Assembly: GCF_002915175.1 (NCBI RefSeq)
Contig: NZ_NXEJ01000006.1
Location: forward strand, 194,626 to 258,625
Source of the DNA: Agrobacterium rosae
GTDB taxonomy: Bacteria; Pseudomonadota; Alphaproteobacteria; Rhizobiales; Rhizobiaceae
Length of the DNA stretch: 64,000 bases
Direction of reading: 5' to 3'
Shown: one piece after another, positions 46,153-54,891 of the stretch
Layout of the letters: every line of letters begins with the position of its first letter
How positions within the stretch are numbered: the stretch's first letter is position 1
Notes under the pieces: model-generated
What the model was told of the DNA's origin: nothing
Database searches by the model: none
What the model saw: only the letters and a program-made list of their open reading frames with translations
Position numbers and translations under genes: made by a program

Positions 46153-46842
46153 TCAAGCCACCCCGGCCCATTCCGACAGCGCTTCGATCGTCGCGGGCAA
46201 GTCCTGCATGCGAGCGATCACCGTTTCGGCGCCGGCATCCGTCAGGCGATCCGCGTGGCTGGGGTAGGTGTGGGATGCACCGGTGAAGCCGATGACGCGC
46301 ATGCCTGCGGCGCGTGCGCCTTTGATGCCGTGAACGGAATCTTCAATCACCACAACGCGGTCCGGCGGGACGTTGAACTGTTTTGCGCCATGCAGGAAGA
46401 TATCCGGCTTCGGCTTGACGCGGTCAGCACCCAGATCCTTGGCGGAATAGATATGGCCTTCGAAGTAGGGCTTCAGGCCAACCTTGGTCAGCATCATCTC
46501 CAGACGGGCGCTGGAGGAATTGGAGCAGATGCAGCGTGGCAGGGTCAGGCGCGACAGTGCGGTCTTGACGCCTTCGATCACCTTCACGTCACGCTCGAGC
46601 CGCGCATCCAGAAGTTTCTCGGACTTTTCCAGCAGCGATGCGGATAGGGGAATGCTCGCTTCGCGCTCGACTTCGAGAAGAATGTTCTTCCACGTCATGC
46701 CGGAGAAGCGCTCGCCCATTTCCTCGGTCGAGATCGGGTAGCCGGCATCCGTCAGCAGGCGTGCTTCAACCTGGGCGGCAATGATTTCGGAATCGACGAG
46801 AACGCCGTCGCAGTCGAAAATGATGAGATCAAAGCCGCTCAT
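46153..46842 (-). CDS. HAD-family hydrolase (phosphoglycolate phosphatase/beta-phosphoglucomutase-like)
   Basis: A 229-residue HAD-IA protein with a helical cap. Motif I is FDCDGVLVDSE, motif II ICSNSSSARLE, motif III DRVKPKPDIFL and motif IV VVIEDSVHGIKGA. The close fit to YieH/YqaB-like sugar-phosphate phosphatases suggests a small phosphorylated metabolite as substrate. Divergent from bioR across about 146 bases; nothing suggests a link to biotin. The 71 bases between it and brnT contain nothing recognizable. Confidence 0.9.
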   Translation of the reverse strand: MSGFDLIIFDCDGVLVDSEIIAAQVEARLLTDAGYPISTEEMGERFSGMTWKNILLEVEREASIPLSASLLEKSEKLLDARLERDVKVIEGVKTALSRLTLPRCICSNSSSARLEMMLTKVGLKPYFEGHIYSAKDLGADRVKPKPDIFLHGAKQFNVPPDRVVVIEDSVHGIKGARAAGMRVIGFTGASHTYPSHADRLTDAGAETVIARMQDLPATIEALSEWAGVA

Positions 46843-46988
46843 GGGCTCTCCTTAGCGATTGGGTATGGAGGAAACGGTTGATACCGAAATATTTGGGCGC
46901 TTTTAGACCATGTGGACCATAAGCTCAACCGATGCCATCGCAGACGAGCCTTGCTCGACAAGTTTCGTGCCGCGCTTTATGTCATGCC

Positions 46989-47669
46989 ATGGCCAAAACT
47001 CCGAAAACCAAACCCGAAGATACCATTGCCGCAAAAATCAGCCGGACCCTGGCAGACCGTATCGTGCGTGGGGAACTCGCCCCCGGCGAGCGGCTGCGGC
47101 AGGACCATGTCGCCGAGGAGTTTGGTGCCTCGCATGTTCCGGTCCGCGAGGCGTTTCGTCGTCTGGAAGCGCAGGGGCTTGCCGTCAGTATTCCGCGCCG
47201 CGGCGTGCGGGTGGCCGATTTCGGCCTGCCCGATGTCCAGGAAGTGGCCGAGATGCGGGCGGCACTGGAAGTGCTGGCGCTGCGCCACGCCATTCCCAAC
47301 ATGACGCCAGCCATTCTGGACGAAGCGGAGGCGGCAACGCTGGCGGGTGACAGGGCTATGGATGTGCGCCAGTGGGAGGAAGCCAACCGTCGCTTTCACC
47401 GGCTTATCACCGCGCCCTGCGCCATGCCGCGATTGATGGAAGCGATCGACGGACTTCATGCAGCAAGTGCGCGTTTTCTGTTTTCGGCGTGGCGGGCAGG
47501 ATGGGAACGGCGCACGGACACCGACCACCGCGCCATCATTGATGCCCTGCGCGGCGACCGCGCGGAGGAGGCTGTGCGTATTCTGGATGGGCATGTGCAG
47601 TGGATTGGCCGCACGGCAATCCGTACCTCGACTGGCTTGACCCGCGACGCCTTCGTTATCGTCGGCTAA
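46989..47669 (+). CDS. bioR: GntR-family regulator, BioR type
   Basis: A 226-residue FadR-subgroup GntR repressor. The N-terminal winged helix (about 14-80) shows ISRTLADRIVRGELAPGERLRQDHVAEEFGAS and HVPVREAFRRLEAQGLAV. The C-terminal all-helical FCD effector domain (about 90-215) contains MRAALEVLALRHAIP and the metal/ligand-type His in FHRLIT and TDTDHRAII. The next gene is a bioY, and the gap between them holds two exact BioR boxes, so BioR is the natural identity. No box is visible upstream of the gene itself. ATG 46989 gives the usual length; the frame is open back to 46932. Confidence 0.82.
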   Translation: MAKTPKTKPEDTIAAKISRTLADRIVRGELAPGERLRQDHVAEEFGASHVPVREAFRRLEAQGLAVSIPRRGVRVADFGLPDVQEVAEMRAALEVLALRHAIPNMTPAILDEAEAATLAGDRAMDVRQWEEANRRFHRLITAPCAMPRLMEAIDGLHAASARFLFSAWRAGWERRTDTDHRAIIDALRGDRAEEAVRILDGHVQWIGRTAIRTSTGLTRDAFVIVG

Positions 47670-47670
47670 A

Positions 47671-47680
47671 TTATAGATAA
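47671..47680. promoter_or_regulatory. BioR box 1
   Basis: TTATAGATAA matches the alphaproteobacterial BioR operator consensus TTATMKATAA in every position. It begins one base after the bioR stop codon, 170 bases before bioY. A TATACT at 47694-47699 lies 17 bases downstream, so it could overlap a promoter. Confidence 0.7.
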
Positions 47681-47821
47681 TTTTAAATGGCGCTATACTG
47701 CTGATTTTGTAAGGTTTATGCGGATTCTATCCACATGGCGTGATTATCCCTGAATGAATTCTTACACCCGTCTCTGGCTTCCGATGAGTTTTTCGTTATC
47801 AATCATGCTGTCTTTGAGGAA

Positions 47822-47832
47822 TTATCTATAAT
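47822..47832 (+). promoter_or_regulatory. BioR box 2 overlapping the bioY -10 region
   Basis: TTATCTATAA (47822-47831) is the reverse complement of box 1's TTATAGATAA, so it is an exact operator match. It overlaps TATAAT (47827-47832), a consensus -10 hexamer, 17 bases before the bioY start. Occupation by BioR-biotinoyl-AMP or free BioR would block RNA polymerase directly. The 140 bases between the boxes contain no gene. Confidence 0.78.
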
Positions 47833-47849
47833 TTGAAAAGGAAGACACT

Positions 47850-48428
47850 ATGACAGCTCAGATTCGTAACGCTCCCTCCGGTTTTCTCGATCTCTCATCA
47901 AAATCTTTTGTCCAGCAGTCCCTATTCGTCGTTGCTGGAACGTTGGTCTTGGCGCTCGCATCGAAACTCTCAGTCCCAATGATCCCGGTGCCGATTACCA
48001 TGCAGACGTTCGCTGTTACGATAATCGGCGCTCTCTATGGCTGGAGGCTCGGGACGTTGACAGTGCTTGCATGGTTGGGTGAAGCCATGCTTGGCATGCC
48101 GGTTCTCGCTGGCGGTTCATCCGGTCTTGCACCCTTTGTCGGGCCGACTGCCGGTTACCTTGTTTCCTTCCCCATCATGGTGGCGCTTGTTGGCTTCATG
48201 ACGGAGAAGGGGATCAACGGTCATCGTCCGATTGGCGGTTTCCTGCTGCATCTCTCCGCAAATGCGTTGGGTCTCGCCCTCGGTTGGGCATGGCTTGCGG
48301 GTCTGTTGGGTGCTGAAAAAGCCTGGATCGCGGGCGTTGCGCCTTTCATTTTGGGCGCCGTTATGAAATCGGCTCTTGCCGCTGCCGTTCTCAAAGTCGT
48401 CGCGCTGCGTGCAGAAGCGTCCAAATGA
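47850..48428 (+). CDS. bioY: Second biotin transporter BioY
   Basis: A 192-residue, six-helix BioY without its own bioM or bioN nearby. Shared signatures with the first copy at 4798 are VPMIPVPITMQTFAV, GMPVLAGGSSGLAPFVGPTAGYL, and the C-terminal GVAPFILGAVMKSALAA. Solitary BioY proteins can take up biotin alone or share an ECF module. ATG 47850 has AAAGGAAG before it. Regulated by BioR to judge from the two boxes. The stop overlaps the next start (ATGA). Confidence 0.93.
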   Translation: MTAQIRNAPSGFLDLSSKSFVQQSLFVVAGTLVLALASKLSVPMIPVPITMQTFAVTIIGALYGWRLGTLTVLAWLGEAMLGMPVLAGGSSGLAPFVGPTAGYLVSFPIMVALVGFMTEKGINGHRPIGGFLLHLSANALGLALGWAWLAGLLGAEKAWIAGVAPFILGAVMKSALAAAVLKVVALRAEASK

Positions 48429-48871
48429 CGGTTCGTCTCAGGGCACATCATTTGCTCTGCATGCTGACCTATGTCGGCAAAGGTTATACGCCCGGCTTCA
48501 CGGTCAATTACGACCGTGTGGCCGAGCGGCTGAATGGCGGAGAAGAGATCGAAATCGTGTCCGGACCGGACGACATCTGCGCACCCCTGCTGGGCGATGA
48601 TGCCGCCCACTGCTTCAAGGACAGTGTGAATGGACGGGACGCAAAAGCCTTGGAAGTCGTGGCGGAGTGGCTTGGCGAAACGCCTAAAATTGGCGACCGC
48701 ATCGGGCCGGATGAAGCCTTCATCGAAAAGCTTCGGTCCGGTTTTCAGCAGGGGCATCTGAGAAAAGCATGTTCGGGCTGCGAATGGACAAGCCTCTGCG
48801 ACCGCGTCTCGCAATCCAATTTCTGCGGCGTAAAAATCGCGCCGCAGATTGCTTCCAAGGTTATTCGGTGA
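48425..48871 (+). CDS. DUF1284 family protein
   Basis: A 148-residue cytosolic protein. The N-terminus RLRAHHLLCMLTYVGKGYT is the family signature, with paired His and a Cys. Further cysteines fall in DDICAPL, AHCFKD and in the C-terminal cluster ACSGCEWTSLCDRVSQSNFCG (four Cys within 21 residues), suggesting a metal or iron-sulfur site. Function unknown. Its start overlaps the bioY stop by four bases, so it is made with BioY and falls under BioR control. Its end overlaps that of the opposite gene by 11 bases. Confidence 0.85.
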   Translation: MTVRLRAHHLLCMLTYVGKGYTPGFTVNYDRVAERLNGGEEIEIVSGPDDICAPLLGDDAAHCFKDSVNGRDAKALEVVAEWLGETPKIGDRIGPDEAFIEKLRSGFQQGHLRKACSGCEWTSLCDRVSQSNFCGVKIAPQIASKVIR

Positions 48872-49946
48872 TGTTCAGTTCGGTGCGTTCAGCAGCGGTT
48901 ACCGTTGCGTTGACTTCCTTGGGCTCACGCTTGGATTTATCGTCATAGGTGACTTTCACCGCGTAATTGCCTGGGCGCAGGGTTTCCTGATGCTTGGTGT
49001 CGTAGCGCCCTGAAATTTCCTTCTGGGTTCCCTGAATGTCCCTGGTCGTTTCGAGAATGTCGATGCGCTGCGCATCCGGCGCGGAAACAGCCAGAACGCC
49101 AGCGTCCAGATTGACGGTCAGGTTCGTGCGCTGTCCGGGGGTCACGGTAAAGGGTGTGTCGACGCTGACCTGTCCCAGCCGCGCACGCATGATGAAGTTG
49201 CCCGCGGGCATCTGCATCATCTTGCCCACACCGTAGGTGCCGGTCAGGGTTTCACGCGTGCCATCCAGCGTTTCGTCAGGGGAAAGGGTTTCGAAGCGGA
49301 TATTGTCTGTTTCCACCGCGCGGCCACCTTCTTTGTAGACCGCGTTGGTCACCACGACACCGCTCGGAATGATGATGTCGTGGCTGATGGTCTCACCTGC
49401 CTTGACGGTGATCTTTTCTTGCGCACGGGCAGGGCCAATCCGGCCCTCCAGTGTCAATTCTCCGGCCGGCACGAAGATTTGCTTTGATCCATAAATGCTG
49501 TCGCTGAAGCCGGCACCCTGTTTGACCTCGACCCGTGCGAGCGGCTCGGCTTCCTTACTGTCTTGGCTGCGCTTGGGAACGATGGTCAGTTGCGCGGCAT
49601 TGAAATCGACCTTCACCTCCGCAACCGCACCGTCCTTCACATCGACGGCTACCTCGCGGCTGATATTGCCGAGGGCAGCCACCGCCACATATTTGCCCAC
49701 TGGTATTTTCTCTTCGAATGTCGCGTCGTAAGCGCCGCTGACATTCTCGTCGCTCCGTCCGCCGGTGCTGTCGGCCTTGTAGAAATCCCAACGCACCTTG
49801 TCGCTGTTGCCCAGCGAAGGTCCACCCTGAACGAGGACGGCATCCGTCTTGACGTTGATCTGCGGTTTGATAACCGGTGGTTTCGCTTCCTGTGAAAAAG
49901 CAGTCGTCGCGAAAAGCGTGGAAACGATAATCAGTGAAACGCGCAT
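48861..49946 (-). CDS. Secreted protein with four tandem beta-domain repeats
   Basis: A 361-residue exported protein (signal peptide 1-19, ...ATTAFSQ). After a short linker, four repeats of about 70-85 residues can be aligned by eye (about 45-120, 130-205, 215-290 and 293-361). Each has a G-x-Y or similar strand, a P-x-G-x-Y/F turn (VPVGKYVA-like IPVGKYVA, VPAGELTL, MPAGNFIM, LRPGNYAV) and a closing V-x-A/P-G-x-x-x-x-x-x-V strand. This looks like an immunoglobulin-like or carboxypeptidase-regulatory-type beta sandwich. No enzymatic motif and only weak resemblance to known families. ATG 49946. Confidence 0.78.
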   Translation of the reverse strand: MRVSLIIVSTLFATTAFSQEAKPPVIKPQINVKTDAVLVQGGPSLGNSDKVRWDFYKADSTGGRSDENVSGAYDATFEEKIPVGKYVAVAALGNISREVAVDVKDGAVAEVKVDFNAAQLTIVPKRSQDSKEAEPLARVEVKQGAGFSDSIYGSKQIFVPAGELTLEGRIGPARAQEKITVKAGETISHDIIIPSGVVVTNAVYKEGGRAVETDNIRFETLSPDETLDGTRETLTGTYGVGKMMQMPAGNFIMRARLGQVSVDTPFTVTPGQRTNLTVNLDAGVLAVSAPDAQRIDILETTRDIQGTQKEISGRYDTKHQETLRPGNYAVKVTYDDKSKREPKEVNATVTAAERTELNITE

Positions 49947-50087
49947 CTAGTATTTACCCCTGCAACCCATACCCTTGGCTCCATCTGCTAGATGGCGCGC
50001 AAAATTCCGAAATCACAACGATAATCATAGGCATCTTGTTCCACCGACTGTTTTTTTTGATTTTTCTGCCACGCGTTCAGCCTTTGA

Positions 50088-51293
<1,206 letters not shown>

Positions 51294-51388
51294 AGCGATC
51301 CACCGCTTTGCCCTTGCCAACGAAAGGCGGTCTTGCCGCCCCACATACTTCATCCGGTTTTAGTACCTTCAGTCCCGGATGAAGAGTA

Positions 51389-51425
51389 ACAGACGCCCGG
51401 CGTTCCCTGAACGTCGGGCGTCTGT
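51389..51425 (+). terminator. Strong hairpin downstream of ccrM
   Basis: ACAGACGCCCG and CGGGCGTCTGT anchor a 16-bp stem (51389-51404 with 51410-51425, one mismatch) with a short loop, followed by GTATTCGTTATT. Probable terminator, although the T content after it is modest. Confidence 0.6.
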
Positions 51426-51629
51426 GTATTCGTTATTAATCATAGCAGAATTTTCTTAAATATATCAATTGCATGGCAAGCCTGGAGCAAGTATGGCTCT
51501 GTAGCTGTGTGTCCAAGGGAGCCACAGCAAGCCGCCAATGGGTCTGGCCGGAAATCAGAATTGATTTTCGGCAAAACATGATTCGCAAATAACAAAGGCG
51601 GCAACTTTCCCGGATATGAGATTTACAAA

Positions 51630-51688
51630 TCTGGTCGCTTGCGACCAGACTGGTGCAGGTAGAAGACCGCCATTTTCGCCTGCACCAG
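51630..51688 (-). terminator. Two hairpins downstream of the HAD gene
   Basis: TCTGGTCGC/GCGACCAGA (51630-51649) is a perfect 9-bp stem with a two-base loop. CTGGTGCAGG (51650-51659) pairs with CCTGCACCAG (51679-51688), a perfect 10-bp stem. Both lie just past the HAD stop on the minus strand. Likely transcription end. Confidence 0.55.
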
Positions 51689-51699
51689 CCATTCTCATC

Positions 51700-52311
51700 T
51701 TATACGTCGATGCCATATGTGGCCAAATCGGCTCTCAATTTCTCAGCACCGGTAAAATGCACGGCCTGCCATCCGGCAGCTTTCGCGCCTTCCACATTCG
51801 GCAGCGAATCGTCAATGAAAATGCTGCTGGCGGGATCGAGATCAAACGTCTGCGCATGCAATTCATAAATCGCGACATCCGGCTTGATCAGGCCGACATC
51901 ACCCGAAACGGTCACGCCGCGCGAAAGGGTGAGGAAGGGATACATCTTCTGCGCTTCGCGGAACGTGTCTGAGGCGAAGTTGGTCAGCATGGTCACATCA
52001 TAGCCGCCATCGATCAGGCCTTTGAGGATGGCGACCGAATCGTCATAGGAATGCGATACCATTTCGTGCCAGTGCAGGCGAAAGGCGCGGATCGTTTTTT
52101 CGTGATCGGGATGGTCCTGCAAAAGCAGCGATTCGGCCTCATCCCAAGTCCGTCCACGATCCTGCTCCAGATTCCATTCATGGGTGCAGACGTTTTCGAA
52201 GAACCATGCCCGCTCGTCAGCGTCAGGGATCAGGCGACTGTAGGGAATATCAGGGTCGTAATGGATCAGAACCTTGCCGATGTCGAAAACGATGTGATTG
52301 ATCTTGGTCAT
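51700..52311 (-). CDS. HAD-family hydrolase (YihX-like)
   Basis: A 203-residue HAD-IA protein. Motif I is VFDIGKVLIHYD, where the second acidic position is not Asp in the usual place (D-x-G-K-V-L); this D-x-G-x-V form is common in the YihX/haloacid-dehalogenase-like branch. Motif II MLTNFASDTF, motif III IKPDVAIYELH and motif IV IFIDDSLPNVEGA are present. YihX dephosphorylates alpha-glucose 1-phosphate; this may differ. ATG 52311 overlaps the mutY stop by one base (TGATG), so the two are coupled. Confidence 0.87.
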   Translation of the reverse strand: MTKINHIVFDIGKVLIHYDPDIPYSRLIPDADERAWFFENVCTHEWNLEQDRGRTWDEAESLLLQDHPDHEKTIRAFRLHWHEMVSHSYDDSVAILKGLIDGGYDVTMLTNFASDTFREAQKMYPFLTLSRGVTVSGDVGLIKPDVAIYELHAQTFDLDPASSIFIDDSLPNVEGAKAAGWQAVHFTGAEKLRADLATYGIDV

Positions 52312-53411
52312 CAATTTTTCCTGCTTTTATCAAATGCGAGAGGAATAGCCTGAGAGATGGCTTTTTTCATCACGGTTGGCAAAGCCTGAGCTTCAAGATT
52401 TGTGACGGGCTCCCACCATTCGTCATTGGGACCGGGTTGCACGCGTCTCGAAACTTTAGCCCGGAAAATGGAAAGCCTAAGCTCGAAATGGGTAAAGACG
52501 TGAACGATTGTCCCCGCAGGCTCCCATTCCGCGTCGAAGGGCGCATGCTCTGTACCGGTGCCGCCATCGATTCGGGCGGTCCATGCCGTGGTCGGCACCT
52601 CAGTCATGCCTCCGAGAAGCCCGGTTTCGATACGGCGGCGCAGCAGAATCTCGCCTTTGTCATTCAGCGCAACGAAGGCCGCACCGACGCGCACCGGCTT
52701 CTCCTTCTTGGCAGCCTTCACCGGAAAGCGCTCCGGCTCACCCTGTGCAAGCGCCAGACAGTGGCTGTTGTAAGGACAGATTGCGCAAGCCGGGCGCTTC
52801 GGCGTGCAGATTGTCGCCCCGAGGTCCATCATCGCCTGCGCAAAATCACCTGGACGATCAGCCGGCGTGATCTCCGCCACCTTCGCCCGCATCACACCTT
52901 TGGAACCGGGCAGGGGAGCGTCGATGCAAAACAGGCGGGAAATCACTCGCTCGACATTACCATCCAGCACGGCTGCCTGCCGGTTGAACGCAATGGCCGC
53001 AACAGCTGCCGCCGTATAATCGCCAATGCCGGGGAGCTTTTTCAAACCTTCTTCGGTGTCTGGAAACACGCCGCCATGCTCATTCGCAACGGCTTCGGCG
53101 CATTTCTTCAGGTTGCGGGCGCGAGCGTAATAGCCAAGCCCCGCCCAAGCCGACATAACGTCGTCGCTCGGGGCGGCGGCCAGATCCTCGACCTTTGGCC
53201 ATAGCGCCAGAAACTTGGCGAAATAAGGCTTTACCGCTTGAACGGTGGTCTGTTGCAGCATCACCTCGGACAGCCAGACGTGATAGGGATTGGCCCGCAA
53301 GCCCCTGGCCGTCATCGGCGGCGAGGTGCGCCACGGCAGGTCGCGGTGGTGCCGGTCATACCACGCCAGCAGCATATCCGCGTAAGGCGGGTGTTCGATT
53401 TTATGAAGCAT
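52311..53411 (-). CDS. mutY: A/G-specific adenine DNA glycosylase
   Basis: Removes adenine mispaired with 8-oxoguanine. 366 residues. Helix-hairpin-helix region LPGIGDYTAAAVAAIAF with the catalytic Asp in AVLDGNVERV, catalytic Glu E49 in LSEVMLQQTTV, and the iron-sulfur loop C-x6-C-x2-C-x5-C in CTPKRPACAICPYNSHC. A NUDIX-like C-terminal domain (about 235-355) for 8-oxoG recognition is present. ATG 53411. Divergent from the DUF721 gene across about 80 bases. Confidence 0.95.
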   Translation of the reverse strand: MLHKIEHPPYADMLLAWYDRHHRDLPWRTSPPMTARGLRANPYHVWLSEVMLQQTTVQAVKPYFAKFLALWPKVEDLAAAPSDDVMSAWAGLGYYARARNLKKCAEAVANEHGGVFPDTEEGLKKLPGIGDYTAAAVAAIAFNRQAAVLDGNVERVISRLFCIDAPLPGSKGVMRAKVAEITPADRPGDFAQAMMDLGATICTPKRPACAICPYNSHCLALAQGEPERFPVKAAKKEKPVRVGAAFVALNDKGEILLRRRIETGLLGGMTEVPTTAWTARIDGGTGTEHAPFDAEWEPAGTIVHVFTHFELRLSIFRAKVSRRVQPGPNDEWWEPVTNLEAQALPTVMKKAISQAIPLAFDKSRKN

Positions 53412-53491
53412 GGTTTGCTGTGGCCCTCGTATTGCGCCTATACTTGGTTCATCCGCTTGCGCCGATCAAGCCGCGAGTTGACGAGGTGAGA

Positions 53492-54001
53492 ATGAAAAAG
53501 CCCCGCAAAGGCGTTATCCAGATTGCCGAAATCGCAAACGGCATCATCGACCCCGTTCTGGCGAAACGCGCTGGAATCAGCACGTCTCTGCTCGGTTCGT
53601 GGGACGAAATTGCAGGAAGCGACTTTGCCGATTGCACACGCCCGGAAAAGATAACATGGCCGCGCCGTGACGAGGGGCCGGACCGTGGCGGATATCAGGC
53701 AGGCGTCCTGACCATTGCCTGTGAAGGTGCGCGCGCGCTGTTTCTGACCCATGCGCAAGGTGAGTTGATTGCCCGCATCAACGGCTTTTTCGGCTTTCCT
53801 GCGGTGCGGCAAATCAGGATCGTCCAGAAACCGGTATCGCAAACGCTTAATCGCCGTCCCAAGCCGCAGCCCTTGCGTGGCGAGGCCGCCAAGCGCCTGG
53901 AAGGCATGATGGACGGCATTGAAAGCGAGGCTTTGCGCAAGGCCGTGGAGCGCCTCGGCACCGCCGTTTTGCAAAAGCGTGTTCGTCGCGGCACGATTTG
54001 A
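53492..54001 (+). CDS. DUF721 family protein (DciA-like)
   Basis: A 169-residue protein. An N-terminal DUF721 domain of KH-like fold (IAEIANGIIDPVLAKRAGISTSLLGSWDEIAG, then GVLTIACEGARALFLTHAQGELIARINGFFG) precedes a basic helical tail. DUF721 includes DciA, the helicase loader found in bacteria without DnaC or DnaI, so a role in DnaB loading is possible. Only the domain is certain. ATG 53492 with GAGGTGAG before it; a much longer frame reaching back to 53195 runs through mutY on the other strand and is not real. Confidence 0.88.
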   Translation: MKKPRKGVIQIAEIANGIIDPVLAKRAGISTSLLGSWDEIAGSDFADCTRPEKITWPRRDEGPDRGGYQAGVLTIACEGARALFLTHAQGELIARINGFFGFPAVRQIRIVQKPVSQTLNRRPKPQPLRGEAAKRLEGMMDGIESEALRKAVERLGTAVLQKRVRRGTI

Positions 54002-54138
54002 CGCAGCCTAAAGACGCACACTGTCCTTGACTGGTCACAATTCTTTGACAAGAAGAAAAGAAATGGCCGCTTGTTCTGAACAGGTGGTCGCTATATCGCA
54101 ATTGTAGACAATTTCAGTCTTTCACAAACAGGTGCTTG

Positions 54139-54819
54139 ATGCATTTTCCCGAATTCAATATCACCCGCCGCAATCTTCTTGGTGGTGTCGCCCTTGCAGC
54201 CGTTGCCGCCGCCTTGCCATTTGCATTGACGCCGGGTGTCGCCCTTGCGCAGGAGTTGCCGGAATCTTCCGGTAATGTCGATATGGCCGCCGTCATGAAA
54301 CCCGGCCCGCTTCCAGACCGCGGTCTTGGAGACGTGAATGCACCGGTGAAGATTGTCGAATACATGTCCATGACATGCCCGCACTGCGCGAATTTCCACA
54401 ATAAGACGTTCGATGAGATCAAAAAGAAGTACATCGATACGGGCAAGGTCTATTTCGTCATCCGCGAGTTCCCGTTCGATCCGCGCGCTGCCGCTGCCTT
54501 CATGCTGGCCCGTTGCGCACCTGAACAGCAGTACTACCCGTTCGTTTCCATGCTGTTCAAACAGCAGCAAAGCTGGGCCACGGCGCAGGATGCACGCGCT
54601 GCCCTGCTGCAAATGTCGAAAATGGCCGGTTTTTCACAGGAGACATTCGAGGCCTGCTTGACGAACCAGAAGCTTCTGGATGATGTGAACGCAACGATGC
54701 AACGCGGTGCGACGGAATTCGGCGTCAACTCGACCCCGACCTTCATCATCAACGGAAAGCGCTACGCTGGAGACATGTCTGTTGAAAACATGTCGGCTCT
54801 TGTCGACAGCCTGCTCTAA
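54139..54819 (+). CDS. DsbA-family thiol:disulfide oxidoreductase
   Basis: A 226-residue exported thioredoxin-fold protein. The N-terminus has TRRNLLGGVALAAVAAALPF, with a twin arginine in a hydrophobic context, so Tat or Sec export are both possible; cleavage near ALAQE. The active site is C80-P-H-C83 (SMTCPHCANF), followed by the cis-proline region NSTPTFIINGKRYAG. It belongs to the DsbA/DsbG/BdbD-like branch with a helical insert. ATG 54139 with AGG upstream. 72 bases ahead of smc, separated by a terminator. Confidence 0.92.
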   Translation: MHFPEFNITRRNLLGGVALAAVAAALPFALTPGVALAQELPESSGNVDMAAVMKPGPLPDRGLGDVNAPVKIVEYMSMTCPHCANFHNKTFDEIKKKYIDTGKVYFVIREFPFDPRAAAAFMLARCAPEQQYYPFVSMLFKQQQSWATAQDARAALLQMSKMAGFSQETFEACLTNQKLLDDVNATMQRGATEFGVNSTPTFIINGKRYAGDMSVENMSALVDSLL

Positions 54820-54839
54820 GAGACGTTACCGGACAAAAG

Positions 54840-54872
54840 CGGGCGACGGATATTTCCGTGCGCCCGTTTTTT
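54840..54872 (+). terminator. Intrinsic terminator between the DsbA-like gene and smc
   Basis: CGGGCGACGGA (54840-54850) pairs with TCCGTGCGCCCG (54855-54866; one bulged C) and is followed by six T residues. Good rho-independent terminator, placed 19 bases before the smc start. Confidence 0.88.
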
Positions 54873-54891
54873 ATGATCGCAGGGTAGCAGC

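Larger units (their letters stand above)
51294..51699. other. 406-base intergenic region without a gene
   Basis: No coding frame here looks real. It holds a small inverted repeat CATCCGG/CCGGATG (51351-51381), the ccrM terminator (51389-51425), a dull AT-rich middle and two hairpins next to the HAD gene end (51630-51688). Confidence 0.6.

Noticed and set aside
53195..53491. Extended N-terminus for the DUF721 protein
   Set aside because: It lies inside mutY on the other strand; a good ribosome site and the domain start are at 53492.
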